Shown: positions 1-8,006 of the stretch, one piece after another
Layout of the letters: each line of letters starts with the position of its first letter
Numbering within the stretch: the stretch's first letter is position 1
Assembly (NCBI GenBank): GCA_052034135.1
Contig: JBPOJC010000107.1
Location: forward strand, 1 to 11,422
Origin: JAGPKI01 sp052034135
Lineage (GTDB): Bacteria > Caldisericota > Caldisericia > UBA6126 > JAGPKI01
Direction of reading: 5' to 3'
Length of the DNA stretch: 11,422 nt
Notes under the pieces: generated by a model
Told to the model about the DNA's origin: nothing
The model's database searches: none
The model's input: only the letters and a program-made list of their open reading frames with translations
Program-made: the position numbers and the translations under genes

Positions 1-3000
1 GTAATTTTTATACTTTTTGTGTTTGGTTCCCAAATAACTTCTGCGCCAAATGCTTCGGAGATAAAGCGTATAGGAACTAATGTTCTACCATTTATGATTT
101 GAGGAGGCACATCCAAGGTTAAAGGCTTATCATTAACTGTAGCAGTCTTCACTCCTACTTTAAGCTCCATAATAATAATCTTTCTGAATCTTACTATAAC
201 AATATTCTTTTTAGTCTGGTTGCCTGCCAGATCTGTTGCAGTGAGTAAGAATTCATTTCTTCCAAAATTTAGCTTTAACACATACTCTGCGAATCCTGAC
301 TGGTCTATATTTACTCTCGCTCCGTTTACGTTAACTATAACATTTGGTTCGGTTTTAAGTCTAATCAAGAGGGATTCACTAACAGTCTCAAAATAGTTTT
401 CAACAAAGTTTAAAATCTCTAAAGGTGGAGGCTTAGTATCAAGTATGACCTTTATTTCTTTTAAGAGAATATTTCCAAAATCGTCTTCCACCTTAAAAAA
501 AAGCTTATTTTCACCCTCTTTAAGGTATAAAGTTACATTAAATGCTCCATTTTGAGAAAGAGGAATGATTTTATCATTTATAGTGAGTTTAGTATCAATT
601 GGGACTGAGCCACTTATAACAAGTTTTTCATTATTGGTTAAAAGCCCATCTTTTATGTTTATATTTAAGAAAAGCTTCCTGTAAGTCACTTTTTGGGTAT
701 TTGACCACCCAACTTCAAGCAAACCATCAGTAAAAAATAGTGAGTAGTTATAAGTACTTCTTTCTTGAGCAGTTTTATCTATATAAAGCTCTTGATCAAT
801 TGGAAACATATTTAGAAAATTTATTCCTTCAATGCTCTTTGTTCTGTTGACGAAATAAGAGTAGCCGGGGGTTAAATTGCTTACCTCGATTTCCACTCCA
901 TCTTGCGAGGATTTTGCATTAATTTTAAGAGGAATAACCCCCTTTTTCTCTATAACTTGAACTTTTGAATATATTTCCAATTCAACATTTTCCTGAATTA
1001 TAAAACTAAATTTATTCTCATAAATTCCTTCTTTACTGAAGTTTACGGAAATTTGGATGTAATCTTCTTCAAATTTGTATGATAGTTCAGAAGGTATGTC
1101 ACTTATACTAATAGATGTTACTTTTTCTGAGAAATAAAATCTTTGATTATTCTCCACTCCAATATAAATCATAGGCATCCATGCATTAGAAATTAATTTA
1201 GGAACTGCGTTTGCAGCGACGAATAGATAGTAAGGAATAATTGCTTCATTTTCTTTATCATCTTTAATGATAAAATTCAAAAGGTAATACCCCTCTTCTA
1301 CTTCATTAGGTAAAGCAATATAAACTTTACAAATATTTCCTAAAACCAATCTTTCAGGTTCAAAGCTTACTTTTAATCCATTTAAACTGCTGCTAAACCC
1401 TAAACTAAAACTTTCTTTGTATGTTCCAAAAGAATATAGATCAAGAGAAACTTCTTCTGCCTCCGCCTCTTTTAGTATAATGGCTTCAGGTAATATATCA
1501 GCAAATATTTTATATTTAAAGCCCTTTTTGATATCGAGTTCTTTAGTAATATTGGAATTTTTGAATTCAAGCTTAGCGCCCTCATCAAGACTCAAACCCT
1601 CCAAAGCAAATTCATAAAGATAACCAGGAAATAAGTCCAACCCATACTTTTCAAAAATAGCATTATCATCACTTGACTTAACTTTTAAACTTAAATCTTC
1701 TATCGCTCCCCCCTTACTTAAAAACTTAACCTCTACATCATTTGCATCAGATGAAGAGGTAATTACATTTGATAGGCATTCAATCTCCCCTTCACTAAAA
1801 GGTAGTTTGACCTCTACTTCTTTAATACCATCTATAGAAAGTTCTTTCTCTGCGAAACCAACTTTTTTAACTAAAATTTTTGAATAATTACCAGAGAAAC
1901 TAAAATAACCAAATTCATTTGTTATAGCTACATTACTATCTTTATCTAAAAAAGCTGTGACAGTAGCATCTTTAATTGGATTACCAAAAGAATCCAGTAC
2001 AACTCCCCACAATTCCTCTCCTGGCCCCTCTTTAATATTAATTTCAAAAATAGATCTTCGACCAGATATGAGATCCTCTAAAACAACATAATTGAACCCA
2101 TATGGTAAATCAGAGGGAACAATAAAGCCTTCAGAATAAGTTCTTTGAGAAAGAATTTCTTTAAAGGGAATAAGATCTCTAAAGGTTGTCTGATTGCCAA
2201 TTTTAACTGCTATTAATGTACCAACCTCTGAATATAAATTAAGCCTTATCTCATCTCCCTTGCTTACTGAAGTATAATTCTTGGGCATCCATGCTATGAG
2301 GCTACTATCTTTCTTTAAGGCTAACTCAACTTTTCCTAAATCCAAATTACCCCTAACATCAATCGGATCAAGAAGAATTTTAAAAGAGCCATCAACTAAG
2401 ACAAAAGTATAGGTTCCATCTTTTAAATTACTAAACTCAAACGATCCATCTGCAGCAGAAATAGCTCTTCCATTACTATTACCACCATAGATTAGTATTT
2501 CAGAAAAAGCAATTGGAGAATCATAGTAACTATTCCAGAGTATTCCTTTAGCTGTTGAATCACCTGCCTCACTTTTTTTAATTGTTATTTCCTGCTCCTG
2601 TGCGATGCTTACTCCCAAATTGTTTGTGAGTTTCATCTGAACTTTTGACTTTCCATATATTCCAGGAGCAGGTACATTAAAAATGTATTTCAAATTGCTG
2701 ATTATTTCCTTTGTTAAAACTAAAACCTGAATCCTGTCTTGTATAAGTCTTAATTCTAATGTGCCATAAGTATTTGCACTAAATTCAACGTTTAAACTTT
2801 CTCCGGCAAAATATGTAGCTCCCTCCCCCTTCTTAAGACTCATCTTAAAATTAGCTTCAACTAAAGGAGGAATAGTAATTGTAGCGGTATTAGAGTCAGA
2901 GCTCAAAGTTCCGTCTGAATAAACAGCCTTAACCAGATACCAGTAGTTCCTATTTGGTCTAAAGTCGGTATCTTCAAAGTATCTATCTTTGATCAATGTG

Positions 3001-5336
3001 TTATTCATAGGAATTCTATTTTCAAAGGATGGATAATGACTACTTTTGTAAACATTATATCCCGCTATGTCTTCTTCTGTCTTTTCTGTTGGTGGTCCCC
3101 ATGTAAGAATCACTTTATTGTCCTCTTTAACATATTTCGCTCTTAAATTTGTTGGTGCATCTAAATCAAGATATGTCAGCGTAACTCTCCCGCTGAATTT
3201 TAGGAACCCTTCATTTCTTTGCCCGTAAGTAAAACTTATAGAATAATCATAACCACCCGGAAACAAATCTTTGGGAGGAGTAAATTTAATAAAAGTAAAT
3301 TTACCTTCATATGAAACCTCCCCAATATTTCTCTCTGAGAGATTGAGCCATTGGGGACCGTAGTCAATATTTACCCTAACATTTTGCGTTACTCCTTTAT
3401 CAGCAAACAGGTAAATTGGTATGACTTCAACATAACCAGGAATAATTATGGGGTTCCAGCCACCATCTGGTATGGCAGTTAATTCGCCTCCAGCTTTTAA
3501 CACTTCTAACTGGAACGGAAAATATATTACCTGATTTCCTCCTTTAACCTCAAGTATAAGGTTATATAAACCAGGAGGAGTGCTTAAAGAAGTTTTTACA
3601 CTAAAGTCAATTTGTGCTGGTGGAGCTACTGAATCTTTCTTTGAAATTTCCGAATATGTTGGTAAATTTAAAACATTTAACTCTAAGGGGTAAGAAAAGT
3701 TTGAATATTTCTCTGCTAAAAAGGTATATTGAGCCTCAACATTTTGGGGTAGAGTAATTTTATTTGGTATCACTTTCCCATCAAAAGTCCCAGAAGAAAG
3801 ACCAGCTATGATTATTTTACCGGTTAACTCAGTACTACCAAAGTCGTTACCAATTTTAAACTTTACATCATATTCACCGGGAATACAGTTATCTGATATA
3901 TGTAATGTGAGGATTATTGTTTCTTTAAGTAAATACTGCATTTCAGCTTGCACAATATTTACTCCCATAGGACCTTCTAATTTTTGAATTTTTGCATCTT
4001 TAAGAAAACCTTTAGTTAATGAAAGCTCGATCTCGTAATCTTTTTCTCTATGCTCAAAATTCGCTAAGTTAATAGTTTCAGGATAAATATTAAATGCAAC
4101 TTCTTCAGGAACAATGTCAAAATCAACATTTGCGGTAATATTGCCTCTCCTAACTTCTACTCCCCTAATGTCAACTGCGGTAAAGCCATCACTTGAACAT
4201 CTAACAACATGTATTCCAGATGGAACACCCTTGATTTCATAATTGCCAAATGGATCAGTCTTAACATGATCCGTGAACTGTAGAGGAAGATAAACTTCTG
4301 CATCTCTTACGGGTAAGCCACTGCAGGTAACTTTACCTTTTATAACGCCGTAGCGAATGTCACTAACAATTTCTATTGTGTATCTTGCCTCACCACAAAG
4401 ATTTTTTTCTTTTGGGACTAACCTCAGAAACTTTTTACCTAAAGACTCATCTTTTGGGATTTCCCAATAAAAGCTATGAATGACTCCTTCTTTTAAAGTC
4501 TTATTTATAAGGATTGGCTTAATCAAACCAACCTCGTCTTCTAAATAAAGGTCAACATTCAAGTCAAAAGGTGAACGCATGAAAATCGTTGCTATCTCCT
4601 CCAACTCATAACTACTTCCAGCGGGCTTATTAAACCATAGGTCCATACTTGGAATACCGTAGGTGCTTAAACAAAACTCGAGAAAAGCAGTCTTCTCGCC
4701 AACCACTACCACTTTTTCAACTACTGCTGAAGAGCATTTATGTGAAACTAAAATTTTATAAGTTCCCCTCAAGAGATTATCAAGAGTAAAATAACCATCA
4801 TCGCAAGATTTTGTGGATGAATACGTTGGACCATCCTTTACTTCTATTTTTGCCCCTTCTATTCCTATTTTTTCAGTTTTACTGCATTGTATAACTCTTC
4901 CACTTATTGAATAAGAGCCTTTAACAGTCTTTTTAAGGATAAAATCTTTTGCAAAAACTGCGCTTTTTAGCCCATCAATTGTCTCCAATGAGAATATTAG
5001 CTTAAAATCCTTAATTAAAGGGTAACATATAGGGATACTGATTTCTTTAGTTATGTTTTGAGTAAGAGAGATGTTTTTTTCAATTAAGAAGAAATTTTTA
5101 TCAACTAAAGCCTTAATTGTTAAAAGAGATGAATAATTAGCAGTTAAAGATAAATTTGTATATTTTTGATTTGTTACTATAAAATTATCTTCTGACTCAA
5201 TATTTAAAATCAGATCAGATGAAGCATAAATGGGTTTGATTAATTTAAAGTTAGGTATTTGAAAAATCTGGATAAACAGAAGAGCGATTATCCAGATAAA
5301 GACAAAAGATTTTTTTAAAAACTTATGCTTTAGCAT
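1..5336 (-). CDS. Giant secreted multidomain surface protein (C-terminus beyond window)
   Basis: One uninterrupted frame of 1778 codons runs from an ATG at 5336 off the left edge. I translated it and saw no stop. Residues 1-38 form a signal peptide (basic start, hydrophobic core, likely cleavage after IYA). Carboxypeptidase-regulatory-like beta-sandwiches lie near 140-214, 329-396, 926-1000 and 1107-1168, each with a G-x-V/I/L start and a 'DG/FG-x-F/Y' turn. A fibronectin type III domain lies near 726-822 (APTNL, ILTWGPP, GYNVYKS, YWYLVKAVY). Two Ig-like, glucodextranase-B-like modules lie near 1558-1633 and 1636-1716. From about 1721 a copper-amine-oxidase-N-like stalk domain begins (NGRTLVPIRFISEAFGA) and is cut by the window edge. 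The remaining segments are beta-rich and unassigned. It is probably exported as a surface or envelope scaffold; no catalytic domain is visible. The start overlaps the upstream gene's end by 14 nt with only a weak AGAGAG ribosome site, suggesting translational coupling. Domain names are from memory of family patterns; the role is inferred. Confidence 0.85.
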   Translation of the reverse strand, partial: MLKHKFLKKSFVFIWIIALLFIQIFQIPNFKLIKPIYASSDLILNIESEDNFIVTNQKYTNLSLTANYSSLLTIKALVDKNFFLIEKNISLTQNITKEISIPICYPLIKDFKLIFSLETIDGLKSAVFAKDFILKKTVKGSYSISGRVIQCSKTEKIGIEGAKIEVKDGPTYSSTKSCDDGYFTLDNLLRGTYKILVSHKCSSAVVEKVVVVGEKTAFLEFCLSTYGIPSMDLWFNKPAGSSYELEEIATIFMRSPFDLNVDLYLEDEVGLIKPILINKTLKEGVIHSFYWEIPKDESLGKKFLRLVPKEKNLCGEARYTIEIVSDIRYGVIKGKVTCSGLPVRDAEVYLPLQFTDHVKTDPFGNYEIKGVPSGIHVVRCSSDGFTAVDIRGVEVRRGNITANVDFDIVPEEVAFNIYPETINLANFEHREKDYEIELSLTKGFLKDAKIQKLEGPMGVNIVQAEMQYLLKETIILTLHISDNCIPGEYDVKFKIGNDFGSTELTGKIIIAGLSSGTFDGKVIPNKITLPQNVEAQYTFLAEKYSNFSYPLELNVLNLPTYSEISKKDSVAPPAQIDFSVKTSLSTPPGLYNLILEVKGGNQVIYFPFQLEVLKAGGELTAIPDGGWNPIIIPGYVEVIPIYLFADKGVTQNVRVNIDYGPQWLNLSERNIGEVSYEGKFTFIKFTPPKDLFPGGYDYSISFTYGQRNEGFLKFSGRVTLTYLDLDAPTNLRAKYVKEDNKVILTWGPPTEKTEEDIAGYNVYKSSHYPSFENRIPMNNTLIKDRYFEDTDFRPNRNYWYLVKAVYSDGTLSSDSNTATITIPPLVEANFKMSLKKGEGATYFAGESLNVEFSANTYGTLELRLIQDRIQVLVLTKEIISNLKYIFNVPAPGIYGKSKVQMKLTNNLGVSIAQEQEITIKKSEAGDSTAKGILWNSYYDSPIAFSEILIYGGNSNGRAISAADGSFEFSNLKDGTYTFVLVDGSFKILLDPIDVRGNLDLGKVELALKKDSSLIAWMPKNYTSVSKGDEIRLNLYSEVGTLIAVKIGNQTTFRDLIPFKEILSQRTYSEGFIVPSDLPYGFNYVVLEDLISGRRSIFEINIKEGPGEELWGVVLDSFGNPIKDATVTAFLDKDSNVAITNEFGYFSFSGNYSKILVKKVGFAEKELSIDGIKEVEVKLPFSEGEIECLSNVITSSSDANDVEVKFLSKGGAIEDLSLKVKSSDDNAIFEKYGLDLFPGYLYEFALEGLSLDEGAKLEFKNSNITKELDIKKGFKYKIFADILPEAIILKEAEAEEVSLDLYSFGTYKESFSLGFSSSLNGLKVSFEPERLVLGNICKVYIALPNEVEEGYYLLNFIIKDDKENEAIIPYYLFVAANAVPKLISNAWMPMIYIGVENNQRFYFSEKVTSISISDIPSELSYKFEEDYIQISVNFSKEGIYENKFSFIIQENVELEIYSKVQVIEKKGVIPLKINAKSSQDGVEIEVSNLTPGYSYFVNRTKSIEGINFLNMFPIDQELYIDKTAQERSTYNYSLFFTDGLLEVGWSNTQKVTYRKLFLNINIKDGLLTNNEKLVISGSVPIDTKLTINDKIIPLSQNGAFNVTLYLKEGENKLFFKVEDDFGNILLKEIKVILDTKPPPLEILNFVENYFETVSESLLIRLKTEPNVIVNVNGARVNIDQSGFAEYVLKLNFGRNEFLLTATDLAGNQTKKNIVIVRFRKIIIMELKVGVKTATVNDKPLTLDVPPQIINGRTLVPIRFISEAFGAEVIWEPNTKSIKI

Positions 5337-6972
5337 TTCTCTCTAATCTTACTGATAGCCAGTATATAAAAAAGGATACCCCAACCATCAAAGCAAGAAT
5401 AAATGAGAGAAGAAAACTGAATTCTATATTTCTAAATATAAGAAATTGAGCATAAATTGCTGGAACTACCTTGCCAAGCATTATTCCCTCTTTTAGAATC
5501 AGAACTCCCGATTCAATTATAATCAAGAATAAAACTGTTGTAGTTACAGCGTAAAAAGAAGAAATAATGTTTTTAAATGAAACATTAAAAATGTATCCAC
5601 TAATTAAAGTTAGAACCACTGATACGATAATCGAAGAAATTGCAATGGAGGGTAATATGTAAAGAAGGAGCCAGCTAAAATTAAAATAAGCAAGCTCTGG
5701 GAAGCTTATACCTCTTCCAAAAACAAAGTAATTAAATAAACCATACAAAATAAATAGAAGCGCACCAAATATATACCCCAACCAGTATTTAGGAAGAAAT
5801 ATTAGCCATATAGCAAGAGAAGCAATTATCACAATAATAGATATTAAAATATATTTAACATTTTCCTTTTCTCTTTTTGCTGTTCTATAACTTTCAAATT
5901 CTTCTCTAATGGAATTAATTTTCTCATCCATTTCAGAAATATTGGTGGGTTTACTGACATCCAAAAGGTCTAATGACTCAAGATAATAGCCTTCAGAAAT
6001 TGCTTCATCAACCTCAAAATAAGAAAGGTGAAAGATTGAATTTTGAATATAATCGTGAATGTAATAATTAAGCCTTGAGAATTTATCAGATTCTTTTAAA
6101 TCTATAAAATCTACTAAAGGCTTTCCCATACAACCAGTAGGCTGAGGAAGTCCTAAAAGAAAAGAAAAAGTCGAGGTTATATCTTCGCTATTCGCTGTGA
6201 AAGACTTATCAATTTTCTTGATTTTGTTGCCAAAAAACATAAATGGACTGTGAAAATACTTTGCTGGGTATTTAATTTTTGTAAATTTATTGTTTGGGTT
6301 TAGCGCGCCAACAAAAAAAATAGAATTAGCGGGTAATGAACTTTTAATTAACTCAAATTGATCTGACAAAAGAGTAAGTTTCTCGTCTAATTCTTTTTTA
6401 TCTCTGGCAAGAGGTAAGGAATTAAATTCAAATATAACGAGGTCATATTTATTTTTAGAAGCCTCTTCAGTAAACTCTTTTAATTTCATAGAGTCAGTAT
6501 CAGAAATAATATCCTTATCAACTAATCCAATACTATCAAAAACTTTCGAATTTGAGCTCCTTGCTACGGCTACCTTTAAATTGTAATCCTTACAGACTTT
6601 TATTAGATTATCAGAACTAAACGGGAAACCAGAAAGATAACCGCCAACATCAGGCTTTGCCCCTGTCAGAATCTCCTGTAAGAGAAAATTTCTATCTTGA
6701 ACAGGAGAGAGGAGATACTCACCGCTAACTGAAGAAGCTTCATAAGTATTGTAAATTTTGCTTCTTTGAAATAGTTCTTCAGACATTCCATCTACAAGAA
6801 CAATAACGAGAGTATCTGAAACTCTCTCCATTTTTGAAGGAGGTCTATTCGCACCAGAAATACCACCTGAATAGCTCTTAAAAGCTTTGTGATACTCCTT
6901 AAAAGCCTGAAAGCTAAATATCGATACAATAACAAGAAGCACAGGAATAATAAAGATTAAAATCTTCTTCAC
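5323..6972 (-). CDS. Membrane-anchored alkaline-phosphatase-superfamily-like protein, probably degenerate, with C-terminal helices
   Basis: This 549-residue protein starts at GTG, with AAAGGAG at 6982-6988 placed nine bases upstream. Residues 3-22 are a signal anchor. Residues about 52-292 resemble the alkaline phosphatase superfamily fold: strand plus metal-type Asp in VIVLVDGM (D61), ILTGAKPDVGGY at 101-112 where active members have TG-x-x-P-x-x-HG, and the late helix SEDITSTFSFLLGLPQP (262-278) followed by GKPLVD. A clear nucleophile Ser/Thr, the HG histidine and the DHG motif are missing (SIFFVGALNP stands where a DHG strand would be), so catalysis looks lost or highly divergent. A charged helical linker (345-370) leads to about five membrane helices (373-393, 397-417, 432-458, 473-493, 515-538). 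Anchor plus ectodomain plus multi-helix tail recalls GPI ethanolamine-phosphate transferases, but only in layout. It is the coupled upstream partner of the giant secreted protein. The fold assignment is moderate; the function is unknown. Confidence 0.7.
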   Translation of the reverse strand: MKKILIFIIPVLLVIVSIFSFQAFKEYHKAFKSYSGGISGANRPPSKMERVSDTLVIVLVDGMSEELFQRSKIYNTYEASSVSGEYLLSPVQDRNFLLQEILTGAKPDVGGYLSGFPFSSDNLIKVCKDYNLKVAVARSSNSKVFDSIGLVDKDIISDTDSMKLKEFTEEASKNKYDLVIFEFNSLPLARDKKELDEKLTLLSDQFELIKSSLPANSIFFVGALNPNNKFTKIKYPAKYFHSPFMFFGNKIKKIDKSFTANSEDITSTFSFLLGLPQPTGCMGKPLVDFIDLKESDKFSRLNYYIHDYIQNSIFHLSYFEVDEAISEGYYLESLDLLDVSKPTNISEMDEKINSIREEFESYRTAKREKENVKYILISIIVIIASLAIWLIFLPKYWLGYIFGALLFILYGLFNYFVFGRGISFPELAYFNFSWLLLYILPSIAISSIIVSVVLTLISGYIFNVSFKNIISSFYAVTTTVLFLIIIESGVLILKEGIMLGKVVPAIYAQFLIFRNIEFSFLLSFILALMVGVSFFIYWLSVRLERNAKA

Positions 6973-7055
6973 CTATATGTGCTCCTTTATTTTTTTTATC
7001 ATCTTAAAGCTTACCTTATACCCTTTGCCTTCGATTCAACAGTTTAAAGCAACGA

Positions 7056-7343
7056 TTAGTAACGTCTAAAAGGCTTTCTTCCTTTGTTGTCTCTTGAATC
7101 TGTTCTTGGTCTTGCTTCGTTCACGTTTAAATACTGTCCATTAACCTGTTTTTTGTTAAGACCATTAATAGCAGCCTTTGCTTGTTCCTCGTCTGGCATT
7201 TCTACAAATGCAAACCCACGTGGCTCATTAGTAAAACGATCTTTTAAAATTGTAACTGACGTAACTTGCCCAAAGGCTTCAAAGAGACCGCGTAATACAT
7301 CTTCGGTCACATCTTTTGCCAAATTCCCTACATAAATATTCAT
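7056..7343 (-). CDS. RRM-type single-stranded RNA-binding protein
   Basis: This 95-residue protein has one RNA recognition motif. RNP2 is IYVGNL (3-8) and RNP1 is RGFAFVEM (42-49). The RNA-stacking aromatics Y4, F44 and F46 are present. A short, basic, disordered tail (RPRTDSRDNKGRKPFRRY) follows. Bacterial proteins of this size and layout are cytoplasmic RNA binders, best known from cyanobacteria, where several respond to cold. The true start is the ATG at 7343: it begins the RRM directly and has AAAGGAGGT at 7350-7358 with six bases of spacing. A longer frame up to 7406 would add about 21 residues with no family match and would cover the ribosome site. A promoter lies at 7437-7464. The 83-bp gap to the next gene has no clear terminator, so read-through into the membrane-protein pair is possible. 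RNA targets are unknown. Confidence 0.92.
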   Translation of the reverse strand: MNIYVGNLAKDVTEDVLRGLFEAFGQVTSVTILKDRFTNEPRGFAFVEMPDEEQAKAAINGLNKKQVNGQYLNVNEARPRTDSRDNKGRKPFRRY

Positions 7344-7349
7344 CCTAAA

Positions 7350-7358
7350 ACCTCCTTT
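7350..7358 (-). promoter_or_regulatory. Strong Shine-Dalgarno site fixing the RRM gene start
   Basis: The minus strand reads AAAGGAGGT, a near-perfect anti-16S match, six bases before the ATG at 7343. It shows that translation begins at MNIYVG and not at the in-frame ATG at 7406. Confidence 0.85.
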
Positions 7359-7373
7359 CCAATTCCAATCTAC

Positions 7374-7391
7374 AAAAAGTGAGCCTTCACT
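7374..7391 (-). promoter_or_regulatory. Small hairpin with U-tract in the RRM gene leader
   Basis: On the minus strand AGTGA-AGGC-TCACT is followed by TTTTG. This makes a five-pair stem with a four-base loop and a short T run, between the promoter and the ribosome site. It could act as an attenuator or as a target for the RRM protein itself. The stem is weak and may be chance. Confidence 0.25.
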
Positions 7392-7436
7392 GGGAAAGTT
7401 AGTCACATTACCCTTTAAAGAACACTTTTCTTAGAA

Positions 7437-7464
7437 AGTATAAAAACAAACTTTTAAAATACAA
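7437..7464 (-). promoter_or_regulatory. Candidate sigma-70-type promoter for the RRM gene
   Basis: The minus strand has TTGTAT (-35, 7459-7464), a 16-bp spacer and TATACT (-10, 7437-7442). This predicts a leader of roughly 85-90 nt before the ATG at 7343. An overlapping alternative, TTGTAA-N18-TATTTT, lies just upstream. The background is AT-rich, so chance matches are common; the position in front of a well-defined gene supports it. Confidence 0.5.
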
Positions 7465-7594
7465 GTATAATTACAAGAATTACAAGACATTTTTGTTATT
7501 TTTAATATGTCTGGGGAATTTAGTTACCATCACAGTCATTTTTCTTGTTCTCATTGTCAGGAACTTTTTTGTCATCCTTGAATACCATACGACC

Positions 7595-7669
7595 GTCATT
7601 CCCGAACGTCTTTATTGGAGATCCATGCAATTTTTTGCTTTCTGGATTCCCGCAATCGCTCGGAATGAC
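7595..7669 (+). repeat. Palindromic repeat type A, copy 1 (75 bp)
   Basis: The terminal inverted repeat GTCATTCC (7595-7602) / GGAATGAC (7662-7669) is perfect over eight bases. Inside it ATCCA (7621-7625) pairs with TGGAT (7643-7647) and GCAA pairs with TTGC around a TTTT loop, so the whole unit folds as a nested hairpin. Its first 31 bases recur at 8007-8037 with one mismatch. It resembles the dispersed GTCATTCCCG..GGAATCC-type repeats found in many bacterial genomes and is likely a non-coding MITE or REP-like element. Confidence 0.8.
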
Positions 7670-7677
7670 ACCTCCTC

Positions 7678-7706
7678 GTCATTCTGAGCGTTAGCGAAGA
7701 ATCTCT
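7678..7706 (+). repeat. Palindromic repeat type B (GTCATTCTGAGCG..CGAAGAATCTC)
   Basis: ATTCT (7681-7685) pairs with AGAAT (7698-7702), and CG-TTAG-CG closes the centre. The ends match a short repeat seen dispersed in many unrelated bacterial genomes. It lies eight bases after the type A element, so the two form a compound block. It shares the consensus GTCAYYCT-n-AGCG-n-CGAAGRRWCTC with the two units at 7817-7857 and 7937-7976. Confidence 0.7.
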
Positions 7707-7771
7707 TCATTTAATCTTTTCATCGTTGTAGAACAGGCATTTCTGTCTGTTATTTCTTTTTATTCATGTTT

Positions 7772-7796
7772 TATGTTTACATATGATTTAAACATA
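7772..7796. repeat. Short perfect inverted repeat in AT-rich spacer
   Basis: TATGTTTA (7772-7779) and TAAACATA (7789-7796) are perfect eight-base arms around a nine-base centre. It sits between the type B unit and the next repeat. It could be an operator-like site or a small hairpin; no neighbouring gene start makes the role clear. Confidence 0.35.
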
Positions 7797-7816
7797 CAAA
7801 TACAAATGCGAAATAA

Positions 7817-7857
7817 GGAGACCCTTCGTTGCTTAAAGATACGCTTCTAAGGGTGAC
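7817..7857 (-). repeat. Palindromic repeat type B-like, inverted copy 1
   Basis: Read on the plus strand it begins GGAGACCCTTCG and ends CTAAGGGTGAC. ACCCTT (7821-7826) pairs with AAGGGT (7849-7854). Its reverse complement fits the type B consensus (GTCACCCT..AGCG..CGAAGGGTCTCC). The arms differ from the 7678 copy by compensating changes (ATTCT/AGAAT against ACCCT/AGGGT), so the stem is kept. Confidence 0.65.
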
Positions 7858-7868
7858 ACACCCCAACA

Positions 7869-7914
7869 GTCATTCCGAAAGTGCGGTATTATCGCACATT
7901 TACTGAGGAATCTC
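7869..7914 (+). repeat. Palindromic repeat with long internal stem (GTCATTCC..GAGGAATCTC)
   Basis: The outer arms ATTCC (7872-7876) and GGAAT (7907-7911) enclose an inner stem GTGCG (7881-7885) / CGCAC (7893-7897). The stem continues through a G-U pair and T-A pairs to a one-base centre, and is flanked by AAA / TTT with one bulged base. This is the most stable-looking hairpin in the cluster. It shares GTCATTCC with type A on the left end and GAATCTC with type B on the right end. Confidence 0.7.
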
Positions 7915-7936
7915 AGTATTTTACGATTCAAAATGA

Positions 7937-7976
7937 GGAGTTCCTTCGGTTGCAAAAAACGCTCCCTCAGGGTGAC
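7937..7976 (-). repeat. Palindromic repeat type B-like, inverted copy 2
   Basis: Read on the plus strand it begins GGAGTTCCTTCGG and ends CTCAGGGTGAC. It aligns along its length with the unit at 7817-7857 (same ends, a CTTCG block and a central CGCT block) and with type B in reverse complement. Its left arm (TTCCTT) pairs less well with AGGGT than in copy 1, so it is somewhat decayed. Confidence 0.6.
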
Positions 7977-8006
7977 GGGGGTGGTGTTATTCCGAGCCGC
8001 CAAACT

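Noticed and set aside
1417..1617. Plus-strand 66-codon frame
   Set aside because: It is antisense to the giant protein gene, whose frame is continuous and domain-bearing here.
6973..7055. Terminator or promoter between the RRM gene and the AP-like gene
   Set aside because: No stem followed by a T run and no well-spaced -35/-10 pair; the A-rich run just before the ribosome site is ordinary leader.
7344..7406. N-terminal extension of the RRM gene to an ATG at 7406
   Set aside because: The extra residues match nothing in the RRM family and include the AAAGGAGGT ribosome site placed ideally for the ATG at 7343.
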